This document shows, in pieces, positions 1 through 8,530 of a DNA stretch of 37,438 bases. Each line of letters begins with the position of its first letter. The first letter of the stretch is position 1. The notes below the pieces were generated by a model. It was not told the origin of the DNA and did no database searches. It saw only the letters and a program-made list of their open reading frames with translations. The DNA is from Oleispira sp963933055. GTDB lineage: Bacteria; Pseudomonadota; Gammaproteobacteria; Pseudomonadales; Oceanobacteraceae. The stretch lies in assembly GCA_963933055.1 (NCBI GenBank), contig CAWVSY010000036.1:1-37438 (forward strand), given 5' to 3'. The position numbers and the translations under genes are program-made.

Positions 1-90
1 CTTTTTATACCCTCTCTATTAACGAATCATAGTCACAACCTTATATATTTGAGATGATGAATATTCTTAGTTATTTCGTTGGTTTTTTTT

Positions 91-501
91 ATGTCTTCAA
101 TTAATACCGTTCAACAAGATCTGCAAAGTGATGAAGCTTTGCAAAATAAAATTAATGCGGCTCGAATCGCGGTGAATGTGATTACTATTTTTACTGTTTT
201 TATTGCCGTGTTTATGGGAGTGATGTTAGGCGTGTTCAACGCCGCAGAACCCGCTGAAGGTGTGTCTGAGAATATGAATTTTCTAATGGGATTTTCAGCT
301 ATTTTCTTTACGATTGCGATTCCCAGTTTGCTGTTTAATTTTCTGGTAAAGCGCTCAATTGCTGATAAGAATCTGTGGAAGCAGGCGTTGGTATGGGTTT
401 TCTGTATTTTCTTATTTCCAATGTTCCCTATGGGAACAGCCGCTGCCATAGTGATTGTATATGCACAAGTCAGTTGGATGCGAGCGGCGAAGACGATTTA
501 G
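91..501 (+). CDS. Small inner-membrane protein, unknown function
   Basis: A 136-aa protein that I do not recognise. After a polar N-terminus of about 25 residues (MSSINTVQQDLQ) it has three hydrophobic stretches, at roughly residues 27-48, 65-85 and 98-125, so it is probably a three-helix inner-membrane protein with the N-terminus on one side. I chose the ATG at 91; the same frame opens at a TTG at 79, but that would add only four hydrophobic residues and neither start has a clear Shine-Dalgarno sequence. The gene is convergent with the MAPEG-family gene: the two stop codons overlap by four bases, so no terminator fits between them. Existence of the gene is likely from its clean membrane pattern; function is unknown. 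Confidence 0.7.
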   Translation: MSSINTVQQDLQSDEALQNKINAARIAVNVITIFTVFIAVFMGVMLGVFNAAEPAEGVSENMNFLMGFSAIFFTIAIPSLLFNFLVKRSIADKNLWKQALVWVFCIFLFPMFPMGTAAAIVIVYAQVSWMRAAKTI

Positions 502-896
502 ACGAAAAATAAACCTATGATACAAGCCACACCTAATCCCCAAACGGCGGATCTTAAGAGTGCCAGATCGGCAATGTATAAGGCGCCATAGACGATTCTA
601 ATAATAATATAGGTAACGGCCAGCATATCGATATTATCTTGGTTACCGCCCATTTGATGAGCAATCACAACCGCTGCCATAAAGCCTGGGATGGATTCAA
701 AAGTATTTTGCTGTGCCCAGTTTGAACGTTGGCGCCAGCCTGATAGCCGCTCTAAATAGGCGCGAGGATTGTGGTTGTCTTTTGGTCTAAAACCACTGGT
801 GAATTTTGCTAAGCCTGTAAATAAAACAGGCATTAAAATAGCGACAATAACGCACCAGTAAGCGATCGTCAGTGTCGATGTGGTTGTGGGGATCAT
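498..896 (-). CDS. MAPEG-family membrane protein
   Basis: A 132-aa membrane protein of the MAPEG type (membrane-associated proteins in eicosanoid and glutathione metabolism), the family of microsomal glutathione transferases and many uncharacterised bacterial proteins. Visible are four hydrophobic helices, the loop with NPRAYLERLSGWRQRSNWAQ, and the typical helix-2 start QNTFESIPGFMAAVVIA, where family members have a conserved Glu and Pro. Length matches the usual 125-150 aa. The substrate cannot be read from the sequence, and bacterial members of this subgroup have no settled function. It stands alone, convergent with the small membrane protein upstream in the window. Family assignment is fairly safe; a glutathione-dependent activity is only a possibility. 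Confidence 0.82.
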   Translation of the reverse strand: MIPTTTSTLTIAYWCVIVAILMPVLFTGLAKFTSGFRPKDNHNPRAYLERLSGWRQRSNWAQQNTFESIPGFMAAVVIAHQMGGNQDNIDMLAVTYIIIRIVYGALYIADLALLRSAVWGLGVACIIGLFFV

Positions 897-936
897 ATCA
901 TTTCCTTCTTATCATTATTTTTGGGTGGCGTTAAAA

Positions 937-967
937 CAAAAAAAGCTGCTAAAGAGTAGCAGCTTTT
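937..967 (-). terminator. Rho-independent terminator of the Tim44-domain gene
   Basis: Perfect 11-bp inverted repeat (left arm 941-951, 5-nt loop, right arm 957-967, core GCTGCTA/TAGCAGC). Read on the minus strand it is followed by a T-run, and it starts about 30 bp after the stop codon of the Tim44-domain gene. Confidence 0.85.
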
Positions 968-996
968 GAGTATCGAATGAAATAATCGTAAATGAC

Positions 997-1881
997 TTAC
1001 TCTGCTTCAATACCAACAATAACCCAATCAGCATTTTCAGTACTTAAATCGCGCTGTAAGTGCCAAATATCAAAAATGCCATCTTGAGACTTTTCTAAAT
1101 CATCTTTACAGACACCGCGGAATAAAATACTGATTTCAGCGGAATCACCCGCTTGATCAGCACGAACAATTTCTGCTGTTAAATCTAAAATTTCAGTCTG
1201 TGGTGGAACCATTAGCTTATTGCGCTGCTTAGAAAGCGCTGCAAATAGCTCAGGGCTGACGTACTCTTCAATTGTTTCTAGTTCGCCTTTATTCCAAGAT
1301 TCTTGAACGGTGCGGTAGTGGCTAAGAGATCCTTCGATAAATCCTGGCTGATCAAAACCTTCAGGCAGATTAAATGGAATTTCATCTTGGTTGAAGCCCG
1401 TGGCTTGTGTCGCTGGAACTTCTTGTGCAGCCCCCGTTTGAGTGCCTGCGTCTTGTGGCATTTCAAAGCTTTGACGCTGATGGGTCTGATTACCGCCAAG
1501 TCCGGCAACGGAAGGCTGTTGTCGGCTACGAGCTCCACCTGACATGAAACCCTTGAACAGTTTAAAAGCCAAGAATGCTAAAGCAGCCATAATGACCATG
1601 TCCATGATCTGTAAATCCTCAAAAGCACCACTGCCTAATAAAGCGGCGAAGAGTCCACCGGCTAATAAACCACCCATTAATCCCCCCATCATGCCACTTT
1701 TCTTTTGGCCTGCCTGAGTTTGTTGTTGGTCTTTTTTAGCCGGAGTGGCTTTCTTGGAAGCAAAAGGAGAGGTTTTATAGCTTTTGCCAAAGCCACCACC
1801 GCCAAAACGTTTTGCGTCGGCTTCGCTGACCATTGCAAACATTAAAAAGAAGGTCGTGAAAGCGGTAATAATTGATTTCAT
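997..1881 (-). CDS. Tim44-like domain protein, membrane anchored
   Basis: A 294-aa protein with an N-terminal signal-like helix (MKSIITAFTTFFLMFAMVSE), a glycine/lysine-rich linker with KRFGGGGFGKS, a second glycine-rich membrane stretch at about 64-112 (GGLMGGLLAGGLFAALLGSG, then MAALAFLAFKLF) and a C-terminal Tim44-like domain from about residue 175 to the end (PGFIEGSLSHYRTVQESWNK, ending DWVIVGIEAE). This is the standard architecture of bacterial Tim44-domain proteins, whose fold is NTF2-like. In mitochondria Tim44 tethers Hsp70 to the import channel; the bacterial proteins have no established import role. The gene is monocistronic, with its own terminator downstream. Confidence 0.88.
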   Translation of the reverse strand: MKSIITAFTTFFLMFAMVSEADAKRFGGGGFGKSYKTSPFASKKATPAKKDQQQTQAGQKKSGMMGGLMGGLLAGGLFAALLGSGAFEDLQIMDMVIMAALAFLAFKLFKGFMSGGARSRQQPSVAGLGGNQTHQRQSFEMPQDAGTQTGAAQEVPATQATGFNQDEIPFNLPEGFDQPGFIEGSLSHYRTVQESWNKGELETIEEYVSPELFAALSKQRNKLMVPPQTEILDLTAEIVRADQAGDSAEISILFRGVCKDDLEKSQDGIFDIWHLQRDLSTENADWVIVGIEAE

Positions 1882-2006
1882 ATGTTTCTCATAATTATAG
1901 AATTACTAACATGTTAAATCGTTGGCGCAAGGTGTCAATGGAACTTGTTTGTAAGAGTGTATATAAACGTCAGATCAAAACTTTAAGGGCGCATATAGGA
2001 ACCTTT

Positions 2007-2225
2007 TTAGTCGCGACATAAACGTTTTGCCGTGCCAATGATTCCGTATTTAAAAATGATATAAACAGCCATTTTAGGTAATGATTTTATTGAACCATAC
2101 ATAATACATACGTATTTGTATTCACCAATAGGTCCTTCATAGATAATGTTGGGAAGAGAGCTAATCTGTACTTTAGGGAGAAACTAGTAAAGCTCTAATA
2201 AACGTTTCAACTGCTTGTATTTTAA
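2007..2225 (-). pseudogene. Possible decayed small gene with in-frame amber codon
   Basis: On the minus strand one frame runs 58 codons without a stop (2183 down to 2007) and reads like real protein: SSLPNIIYEGPIGEYKYVC, then SLPKMAVYIIFKYGIIG and a basic end AKRLCRD. Directly upstream, in the same frame and across a single TAG at 2184-2186, comes a further protein-like piece (LKYKQLKRLLELY) that contains a possible TTG start at 2210. I see no ATG, GTG or ribosome binding site that would start the long piece on its own. It may be a pseudogene interrupted by one nonsense change, or the end of an older gene. I do not recognise the family. Confidence 0.35.
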
Positions 2226-2245
2226 TCACTTTATTTCAGTATTAG

Positions 2246-2283
2246 ATTAAAAATAGAACATAAACCTGATAGGTCTATGTTCT
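2246..2283 (-). terminator. Terminator of the TraB/GumN gene
   Basis: Inverted repeat with arms 2255-2262 (AGAACATA) and 2276-2283 (TATGTTCT), extended inward by ACCT/AGGT across one mismatch, 3-nt loop. On the minus strand it is followed by ATTTTT. It begins 17 bp after the stop codon of the TraB/GumN gene. Confidence 0.7.
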
Positions 2284-2299
2284 CATTCTGATATAAATT

Positions 2300-3169
2300 T
2301 TAATACTGTTCTACTTTGTAGCCTTTGTCCTTTAATTTTTTCAGTAATCCATCTTCTCCAATTAAATGCATTGCCCCGACCAGAATAAATTTGCCTTCAG
2401 GGTGCGCAATTAATTTTTCTATTTTTGTGATCCAATTATTATTGCGTTCAACCACAAGACTTTGATAAATCTTTGGGTAGTCTTCTAACATAGGCTTAAT
2501 GCCGTTTTCAAATAAACCGTCATCGTCACCTGAACGCCATGCGGTGATCATCGCATTAAGTACTTTGGGTAAGTTTTGCATGTCTTCGAGGGTCTGCAAA
2601 ACTAGGCTGCTTTCGTTATTTTCTCCCATGGTCGATATGTAATGAATTTGATCATCAATACTTTCAAGTTCTGTGACCATTTTTTTGTCGGCCAACGCTT
2701 TCTCACCAATATAATTATCTACGCCTTCTGCGGTTAGCCCTAACTTTTTAAGTTCTTCTATTGTAATAATCAGTGCAACCATTTGGGGTTTGAAGCGCTG
2801 AAAGCGCGCAATATCCATTTGGTTTTTAGCAGCGTAGCGTATCAATTCTGCATAGGCTTCTGAGGAGAGGTGGTCGGCGAGTATTTGCCCTGTGGGCAAA
2901 GTCATAGATTGAAGGAATTTATCTTGAAAATAGGGGCTTGCCAGCTGTGTTATATCGGTTTCAAAGACTAGCCAATTTACTTTTTTATAAACCTGTTCAA
3001 ATTCTATCGGTAGAGGATAATCACTAGGCTTTAACATATGAAACGTGCCACCCAAATAAACAGTATTTTTGCCATTACTCACACTCCAAATACTGGTTTG
3101 GGCATAGCTAAGGCATGAAAAAAGAAGGGTGGTAATCATCAGGGAGAGACGAAAGAGTGTCATAAGCAC
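2300..3169 (-). CDS. TraB/GumN family protein, probably secreted
   Basis: A 289-aa protein of the TraB/GumN (PrgY) family. It starts with a signal peptide (MLMTLFRLSLMITTLLFSCLSYAQ, cleavage probably after SYA), then the family's opening motif NGKNTVYLGGTFHMLK with the conserved GxxH (GTFH), and closes with the second conserved motif ILVGAMHLIGEDGLLKKL. The GxxH and the later H and E residues are thought to bind metal, and the fold has been linked to the erythromycin-esterase/TIKI peptidase superfamily. Length is typical. It is therefore likely a periplasmic hydrolase-like protein, substrate unknown. It lies 94 bp downstream of the ART-like gene on the same strand, with a terminator between, so it probably has its own promoter. 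Confidence 0.88.
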   Translation of the reverse strand: MLMTLFRLSLMITTLLFSCLSYAQTSIWSVSNGKNTVYLGGTFHMLKPSDYPLPIEFEQVYKKVNWLVFETDITQLASPYFQDKFLQSMTLPTGQILADHLSSEAYAELIRYAAKNQMDIARFQRFKPQMVALIITIEELKKLGLTAEGVDNYIGEKALADKKMVTELESIDDQIHYISTMGENNESSLVLQTLEDMQNLPKVLNAMITAWRSGDDDGLFENGIKPMLEDYPKIYQSLVVERNNNWITKIEKLIAHPEGKFILVGAMHLIGEDGLLKKLKDKGYKVEQY

Positions 3170-3181
3170 TAAACCTAGGCA

Positions 3182-3218
3182 TAAAAAAACCAGTCTAGCA
3201 TATTTGCTAAGACTGGCT
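3182..3218 (-). terminator. Terminator of the ART-like gene
   Basis: Stem CCAGTC/GACTGG (outer arms 3190-3195 and 3211-3216), extended inward by TAGCA/TGCTA with one bulged base. On the minus strand a run of seven T follows. It separates the ART-like gene from the TraB/GumN gene. Confidence 0.8.
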
Positions 3219-3263
3219 ATTATTCTCTCTTATGCCGATTTTTTTGAATTCAATGCCTCTGAA

Positions 3264-3845
3264 TTAAGAATCTGCTGCGATTACTTCGATGAATTTACCT
3301 GGAATGTAATCGTTGGTATACGCTAAACCTAAACGAGTAAGGTAAATCATACGGTCTGCTTTTGTTTGATCAAAATCATCTAGGTCTTGGCCATTCGCGA
3401 TGAATAGATCTTTAACGTAAATAATATATTCATTACCGGGTTCCATAATCAAGGCGGCGCCGCCGGCATCAGGATTTACTTTGGCATTATCATCTTCGTT
3501 AAGAGTAACTTTAATAACAACAGGCGTCTCATCTTTCTGGAAGTATACATTGCGTGAGTGAGCACGCTGCTGTGCCCAGAAATAAGCCAACTCTTTACTT
3601 TGGGTTAAGAAAACAGGATCTTGGCTTTCAAAAGTACGGTTGCCAATCGTTTGCAAAGTGCCTTGGGTGCGCTTGATCCAAGCTGCATCGCCGCCACCAT
3701 GAAGGCCTTTGCTTTTTATACTTTTTACTAAGCTAGAGGCTGTACCGTGATACCAAACATTTGAAGTGGCAATGTTGCCATCCTCTAACATTAAAGAGGA
3801 TAAGTCTTTTAAATAATCTGGTGCGATAACATTTTCTGTGCTCAT
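3264..3845 (-). CDS. Small protein with ADP-ribosyltransferase-like (H-Y-E) pattern
   Basis: A 193-aa soluble protein without a recognisable name. Its N-terminal half has the layout of small ADP-ribosyltransferase/KptA-fold enzymes: a first strand ending in WYHGTASSLVKSIKSKGL (residues 30-47, candidate NAD-binding His32 in HGT followed by a helix and GL), then VFLTQSKELAYFWAQ (77-91, strand-LT-helix with Tyr87), then a strand PVVIKVTL and GNEYIIYVKDLF (137-148) with Glu138 as candidate third residue. That spacing fits an H-Y-E triad. There is no signal peptide, no membrane segment, and no immunity-like or antitoxin-like partner gene. It lies 32 bp downstream of metG on the same strand and could be co-transcribed with it. 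The fold is an inference; it may be a catalytically silent relative. Confidence 0.6.
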   Translation of the reverse strand: MSTENVIAPDYLKDLSSLMLEDGNIATSNVWYHGTASSLVKSIKSKGLHGGGDAAWIKRTQGTLQTIGNRTFESQDPVFLTQSKELAYFWAQQRAHSRNVYFQKDETPVVIKVTLNEDDNAKVNPDAGGAALIMEPGNEYIIYVKDLFIANGQDLDDFDQTKADRMIYLTRLGLAYTNDYIPGKFIEVIAADS

Positions 3846-3877
3846 CTTTTTCTCGTTTCTCTATGTTTAAGTTGGTA

Positions 3878-6079
3878 TTAAAGTACGCGCATGCCAGGCT
3901 GTGCGCCGTCGTGGGGTTCTAAAATCCACAAGTCGCTGCCACCAGGGCCAGCTGCGAGAACCATGCCTTCCGACATGCCAAATTTCATTTTACGCGGAGC
4001 TAAGTTAGCTACCACGATCGTTAACTTACCTTCAAGATCTTCTGGCTGGTAGGCCGCTTTGATTCCTGAAAATACGTTACGAGTTTCGCCATTACCAATG
4101 TCTAAAGTGAGCTGCAATAATTTATCAGCGCCCTCAACATGGTCAGCTTTTACAATTTTAGCAATACGCAAATCGACTTTAGCGAAGTCTTCAAACTGAA
4201 TCTCGTCAGCGATGACTTCGTTACCGTCTTCACGTAACTTAGGCGCGTTGGCTAATTGTTCAGCGGCGCGGCGTTCTTTTTCAAGTTTTCTACGTTCTTT
4301 ATTGCTCAGCTTTTTTTCTTCTGCTTGTGGCGTAGCTTCAGCAGTAACTTCTTCTGCGGCTTCTAAGGCAGAAAGGTCGCCGTTCAAGATCGCTTCTTTA
4401 CGAAGGTCATCTTTAGTTTCTTCTAAGATGGCTTCAACGTGCTTCATCTCAGCTCGACCAAGCATCGGCTTAAACTTGTTGATCTCGTGATCCAATAAGA
4501 TATTGGTGCGCGCATCCCAATTTAAAGAGTCTAGGTTCAAGAAAGCTTGAGTTTTTTCAGCAATGTCAGGCAATACTGGGGCTAGGTAGGTAATTAACTG
4601 ACGGAATAAGTTAAGTGCAACCGAACATACTTCGATCACTTCTTGCTGGCGGCCTTCTTCTTTATTCATGGCCCAAGGGGCTTTTTCTTGAATGTATTCG
4701 TTAGCGCGATCGGCCAAGGTCATGATTTCTTTCATGGCCTTACCAAATTCGCGGTTTTCGTAATACTCGGCAATCACATCACCTTGGTCGATGAAGTGCT
4801 GCACCATGTCTTGTTCTATACAGTTACTGCTTAATTTACCGCCGGCTTTGAAAACAAAGTTACCGGTACGGCTAGCAATGTTAACTAGCTTGTTAACCAA
4901 ATCGCTGTTTACGCGTTGTACGAAGTCTTCTAGATTTAAATCGAAATCGTCTACTTTGTTGCTTAATTTTGCCGCAAAATAATAACGTAAATAGGTTGGG
5001 TCTAAATGATTTAAGAAAGTACGGCCTTTAATAAAGGTGCCACGAGACTTAGACATTTTTTCGCCGTTCACAGTAACAAAACCGTGAGCATTTACCGCGG
5101 TTGGTGTGCGGTAATCGGCTGCGGTTAACATCGCAGGCCAGAATAGGGCGTGGAAGTTGATGATGTCTTTACCGATGAAGTGGTAAACCTCAGTTTCAGT
5201 CTCAGAGCCTGGCTTCCAATATTCGTCAAAGTTTAAGCCTTGGGCTTTGCCTTCTTCGCTATTGCAAAGATTTTTGAAGCTAGCCATGTAGCCAATGGGT
5301 GCATCTAGCCATACGTAAAAGTATTTGCCTGGAGCATCTGGGATTTCAAAACCAAAATACGGTGCGTCACGGCTGATGTCCCATTCTTGAAGACCTGAGT
5401 CTAACCATTCGGCGAGTTTGTTAGCGACTTCTTCTTGTAAGGTGCCTGAGCGAGTCCAATCTTGTAGGAACTCTTGGAAGTCAGGAAGCTTAAAGAAATA
5501 ATGTTCAGATTCTTTTTCAACTGGGGTCGCGCCCGAGATGGTTGAGAAAGGTTTGATCAATTCAGCCGGTGTATACGTTGCGCCACAGCTTTCGCAGTTG
5601 TCGCCATACTGGTCTTCGGCATGACATTTTGGGCATTGGCCTTTCACGTAGCGGTCGGCTAAAAACAGTTCTTTTACAGGATCAAAAAGCTGTTTAATTT
5701 TACGAACAGCAATGTGGCCTTTATCGCGACAGGCTTTGTAGATTTCTTCGCTCAGCTCGCGGTTTTCTTTTGAATGAGTCGAGTGGAAGTTGTCGAAGTT
5801 TACCTGGAAACCGGCAAAATCAGCTTCGTGCTCGGCTTTAACATTAGCAATCTGTTGTTCCGGTGTTAGGCCTTCTTTTTCGGCACGCAACATGATGGCG
5901 GTGCCGTGTGCATCATCTGCACATACGTAGGTACATTGGTGTCCACGTAATTTTTGAAAGCGTACCCATATATCAGTTTGGATATATTCCAATAGATGGC
6001 CAAGATGGATTGAGCCATTGGCGTAGGGAAGTGCGCTGGTTACCAGTATCTTACGGCTTTGGGATGCTTGATCAGTCAT
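3878..6079 (-). CDS. metG: Methionyl-tRNA synthetase
   Basis: A 733-aa class I synthetase that charges tRNA-Met for initiation and elongation. The HIGH-type motif is HLGH at residues 25-28, the zinc knuckle with CPKCH and CESCG lies at about 150-165, and the KMSKS loop (GEKMSKSRGTF) is at about 345. The anticodon-binding helical domain follows (KAPWAMNKEEGRQQEV). At about 590-625 a strongly charged linker (KKLSNKERRKLEKERRAAEQ) leads to a C-terminal tRNA-binding EMAP/Trbp111-type domain from about 630 (FAKVDLRIAKIVKADHVEGA), which in the E. coli enzyme drives dimerisation. Length and order match long gammaproteobacterial MetG. The ART-like gene follows 32 bp downstream. Confidence 0.98.
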   Translation of the reverse strand: MTDQASQSRKILVTSALPYANGSIHLGHLLEYIQTDIWVRFQKLRGHQCTYVCADDAHGTAIMLRAEKEGLTPEQQIANVKAEHEADFAGFQVNFDNFHSTHSKENRELSEEIYKACRDKGHIAVRKIKQLFDPVKELFLADRYVKGQCPKCHAEDQYGDNCESCGATYTPAELIKPFSTISGATPVEKESEHYFFKLPDFQEFLQDWTRSGTLQEEVANKLAEWLDSGLQEWDISRDAPYFGFEIPDAPGKYFYVWLDAPIGYMASFKNLCNSEEGKAQGLNFDEYWKPGSETETEVYHFIGKDIINFHALFWPAMLTAADYRTPTAVNAHGFVTVNGEKMSKSRGTFIKGRTFLNHLDPTYLRYYFAAKLSNKVDDFDLNLEDFVQRVNSDLVNKLVNIASRTGNFVFKAGGKLSSNCIEQDMVQHFIDQGDVIAEYYENREFGKAMKEIMTLADRANEYIQEKAPWAMNKEEGRQQEVIEVCSVALNLFRQLITYLAPVLPDIAEKTQAFLNLDSLNWDARTNILLDHEINKFKPMLGRAEMKHVEAILEETKDDLRKEAILNGDLSALEAAEEVTAEATPQAEEKKLSNKERRKLEKERRAAEQLANAPKLREDGNEVIADEIQFEDFAKVDLRIAKIVKADHVEGADKLLQLTLDIGNGETRNVFSGIKAAYQPEDLEGKLTIVVANLAPRKMKFGMSEGMVLAAGPGGSDLWILEPHDGAQPGMRVL

Positions 6080-6226
6080 GTTGCTACAGGCTTAATTCGT
6101 GGCTAAAAGAAAGGCGGCGATTGTAGCACTTTATTGGCGCTAAGTTAAAACGTCGGAGAGTTGATATTTAACGGGAAGTTGGTAATTAAGGGTTTTGGAA
6201 GCGGAGCTGAAGGCCGTTTTTAACGA

Positions 6227-6246
6227 TGCAGTCTCTAAAGACTGCA
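6227..6246 (-). terminator. Hairpin downstream of the CNNM/CBS gene, possible terminator
   Basis: Perfect 8-bp stem TGCAGTCT/AGACTGCA with a 4-nt loop, 15 bp after the stop codon of the CNNM/CBS gene. There is no good T-run on the minus strand (TCGTTAAAAACGG), so termination is uncertain. Confidence 0.45.
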
Positions 6247-6261
6247 CCGATGTACGGGTAG

Positions 6262-7524
6262 CTACTTATCAAATACTCGAGAGAGCTTCACCAAGTTATC
6301 TTCAACTTTGATGATTTCTATGCGCTTACCTTCTAGCGTTAAGCAAGCGGGCGCATCAGGAATGGTTTCTAAATACTCTACAATCAAACCGCTGAAGGTT
6401 TTTGGACCGTCGGTATTAAAATCCCAGCCAAGTGCTTTATTAATGTCGCGAATATAGGCCGTTCCATCAATAACAGTACTGCCATCATTCAAGCGTTTGA
6501 AGTCAGGGTTATCAATGGCCGCGGTATCGGTAGTGAATTCACCAACGATCTCTTCAAGAATATCTTCTAAAGTACACACACCTTGAACATCACCATACTC
6601 ATCAACCACTAAGGCAATTCTGCGCTGCTGTTTTTGAAAGTTAAACAGCTGAGTATGCAGCGGCGTATTTTCTGGAATAAAGTACGGGTCTCGACATTCT
6701 TGTAAAATATCGCTTTTATTGAAGTCAGGGTTGGTTAAAAAACGGCTCGCATTACGCGTATGCAAAATACCAACAACGTCGTTGATATCACCACGATATA
6801 CCGGTAAGCGGGTATGTTGAGTAGACCTTAGTTGCTCAACAATTTCTTCAATATCATCTTCTAGGTTAATCGCCATGACTTCATTGCGAGGCACCATAAT
6901 ATCGTTCACTGCCATTTTTTCTAAATCTAGAATACTGATCAGCATGTGCTGGTGGCGTTTCGGAATCATGGTTCCGGCTTCATTAACGACGGTACGCAAT
7001 TCTTCAGTACTTAAATGATCGGGTGTCGCATTTGTATCAACTTTAACCAGCTTAAGCAGCGCGTTAGCAATGGTATTAACAAACCAAACGAACGGTGTCA
7101 GTAACCACTGAATGCCCACCAATATTCTTGAGGCTGGAAAGGCGACTTTTTCAGGATGAATGGCCGCTAGGGTTTTGGGTGTTAATTCTGCAAAAATAAG
7201 CACAACTAAGGTGAATAAAATGGTATTCACAAAAACGGCTAAATCAGGATTATCTGGCCATAAACGCTGGCTAATAATCGTGGCTAAGGCGGCGGCCGCA
7301 AAGTTAACCAGGTTATTACCCGTAAGAATTGTACCAATGAGGCGGTCAGGCTTGGCTAAAAGGCTGGATGCTCGCATCGCTCCCTTATGCTTATTCTTGG
7401 CCATATGACGCAACCGATAGCGGTTGAGCGACATCATGCCAGTCTCAGAACTTGAGAAAAAACCAGAGAAAATGATCAGTAAAGCCAGTATGCCAAATAG
7501 GATACTGAGGGGGACGTCGTTCAA
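6262..7524 (-). CDS. CNNM/HlyC-CorC family protein (DUF21 + CBS pair + CorC domain)
   Basis: A 420-aa inner-membrane protein. The N-terminal DUF21/CNNM transmembrane domain (about 1-180) has FSGFFSSSETGMMSLNRYRL, the family's characteristic SSSE/ET stretch, and further helices near 60-100 and 125-150. Two CBS domains follow (about 190-330; MVPRNEVMAINLEDD, then CTLEDILEEIVGEF), and a CorC/HlyC domain ends the protein (FKRLNDGSTVIDGTAYIRD). Bacterial CorB/CNNM members act in magnesium transport or efflux, often as Mg-ATP-sensing transporters; older annotation calls them hemolysins, which is misleading. It lies 50 bp downstream of the CcsA-like gene on the same strand, and that pair next to ffh is a familiar arrangement in pseudomonads and relatives. 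They may share a transcript. Confidence 0.92.
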   Translation of the reverse strand: MNDVPLSILFGILALLIIFSGFFSSSETGMMSLNRYRLRHMAKNKHKGAMRASSLLAKPDRLIGTILTGNNLVNFAAAALATIISQRLWPDNPDLAVFVNTILFTLVVLIFAELTPKTLAAIHPEKVAFPASRILVGIQWLLTPFVWFVNTIANALLKLVKVDTNATPDHLSTEELRTVVNEAGTMIPKRHQHMLISILDLEKMAVNDIMVPRNEVMAINLEDDIEEIVEQLRSTQHTRLPVYRGDINDVVGILHTRNASRFLTNPDFNKSDILQECRDPYFIPENTPLHTQLFNFQKQQRRIALVVDEYGDVQGVCTLEDILEEIVGEFTTDTAAIDNPDFKRLNDGSTVIDGTAYIRDINKALGWDFNTDGPKTFSGLIVEYLETIPDAPACLTLEGKRIEIIKVEDNLVKLSRVFDK

Positions 7525-7574
7525 GACGAGTTCCTTGCGTTATTTTGGGAACGCAAGGATACCAAAAAATAACC

Positions 7575-8378
7575 TCAGAGTACTAACTCCAATACAAATT
7601 TAGAGCCAAAATAAGCCAAAATTAAGAAACCTGTCCCTACTAGCGTCCAACGGCTTGCGGTTATACCTCTCCAGCCGAAGTTGAAACGTCCAAATAGCAG
7701 CGTTGCATAGACTAACCACGACATAATACTGAGCGCTGTTTTATGCAATAAATGCTGTTCTTTAATGTCTGTAATATACGGCCAGCCAATCACAAATGCG
7801 GCGGTCAGCAAGACCATTCCGATCCAGATCATTTCAAATAATAATGCATCCATCGTTTGTAATGGTGGTAACGCTTTCACCAGCCCTGAAGTATTGTGGC
7901 TTTTAAGCTGTTTGTTCTGCATATATAGCAAAATTGCTTGAATGCCGGCGATGATTAAAATGCTGTATGCCAAAATTGATAATACAACGTGTAATCCTAA
8001 TCCGCCGGTAAGAGGGGTTATCTTTTCTGAATTAGGCAGTAGGGCATCCATAAAAACAATAAACGCGGCCATTGGAAAAACACCAATAAGGAGATTTTCT
8101 AAAGGCTTGCTAGCGCTGCTAATAATCACCAAAAGACTAATGACGAGGGTAATTAAGGTGCCAACATTGAAGAAACCAAAATTAAACCCTCCGTGTTGAA
8201 CAACCGAGCCCGCCAATAATAGGGCGTGAAGAATGCCAGCAATTAAACCCAGTGAGAGCACTAAAGGTTTATTGGCAGATTTTTTTTGCTTGAGTGTTTG
8301 CCATTGGCGATAAGCCGCCAATAAATATAAAAATGCGGCTGGAAAAGCAAAAAAGGCTGCGCTGTAGGTTCCGCTCAT
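7575..8378 (-). CDS. CcsA/YpjD-like cytochrome c assembly family membrane protein
   Basis: A 267-aa protein with about eight transmembrane helices spread over its full length. The pattern is that of the CcsA/CcmC-related YpjD (HemX-like) proteins: conserved His residues at the start of helix segments, in LGLHVVLSILAYSILIIAG and HLLHKTALSIMSWLVYATLL, and the closing FGRFNFGWRGITASRWTLVG. Haem-handling members use such histidines to bind haem, but the short YpjD group beside ffh has no proven cytochrome assembly role, and E. coli YpjD has been linked to magnesium transport phenotypes together with CorB-type proteins. That link fits its position just upstream of the CNNM/CBS gene. It is divergent from ffh across 152 bp, which must carry both promoters. 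Confidence 0.88.
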   Translation of the reverse strand: MSGTYSAAFFAFPAAFLYLLAAYRQWQTLKQKKSANKPLVLSLGLIAGILHALLLAGSVVQHGGFNFGFFNVGTLITLVISLLVIISSASKPLENLLIGVFPMAAFIVFMDALLPNSEKITPLTGGLGLHVVLSILAYSILIIAGIQAILLYMQNKQLKSHNTSGLVKALPPLQTMDALLFEMIWIGMVLLTAAFVIGWPYITDIKEQHLLHKTALSIMSWLVYATLLFGRFNFGWRGITASRWTLVGTGFLILAYFGSKFVLELVL

Positions 8379-8530
8379 GCCCGATTATTCCTTTAGAAGA
8401 TGATGAGAATGTGTTGAATAGGGCAAAAGTTTCTCACAACAAAGAGATAACGCCAAGCTCGGCTAGCTATGTTGTGCCGATATTTGTACAATCGGTGACT
8501 TTATTATTTAGCAGTGATTGACATAAGCCC

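Larger units (their letters stand above)
1882..2299. other. 418-bp gap with gumN terminator and a broken small reading frame
   Basis: Lies between two minus-strand genes. It holds the terminator of the TraB/GumN gene near 2246-2283 and, on the minus strand, a protein-like open stretch interrupted by an amber codon (listed separately). A 36-codon ATG frame on the plus strand at 1911-2021 overlaps that stretch and has no ribosome binding site. The part next to the Tim44 gene presumably carries its promoter, but I see no convincing boxes. Confidence 0.5.

Noticed and set aside
1911..2021. 36-codon plus-strand ATG frame
   Set aside because: No ribosome site, short, and it overlaps the minus-strand stretch that looks much more like protein.
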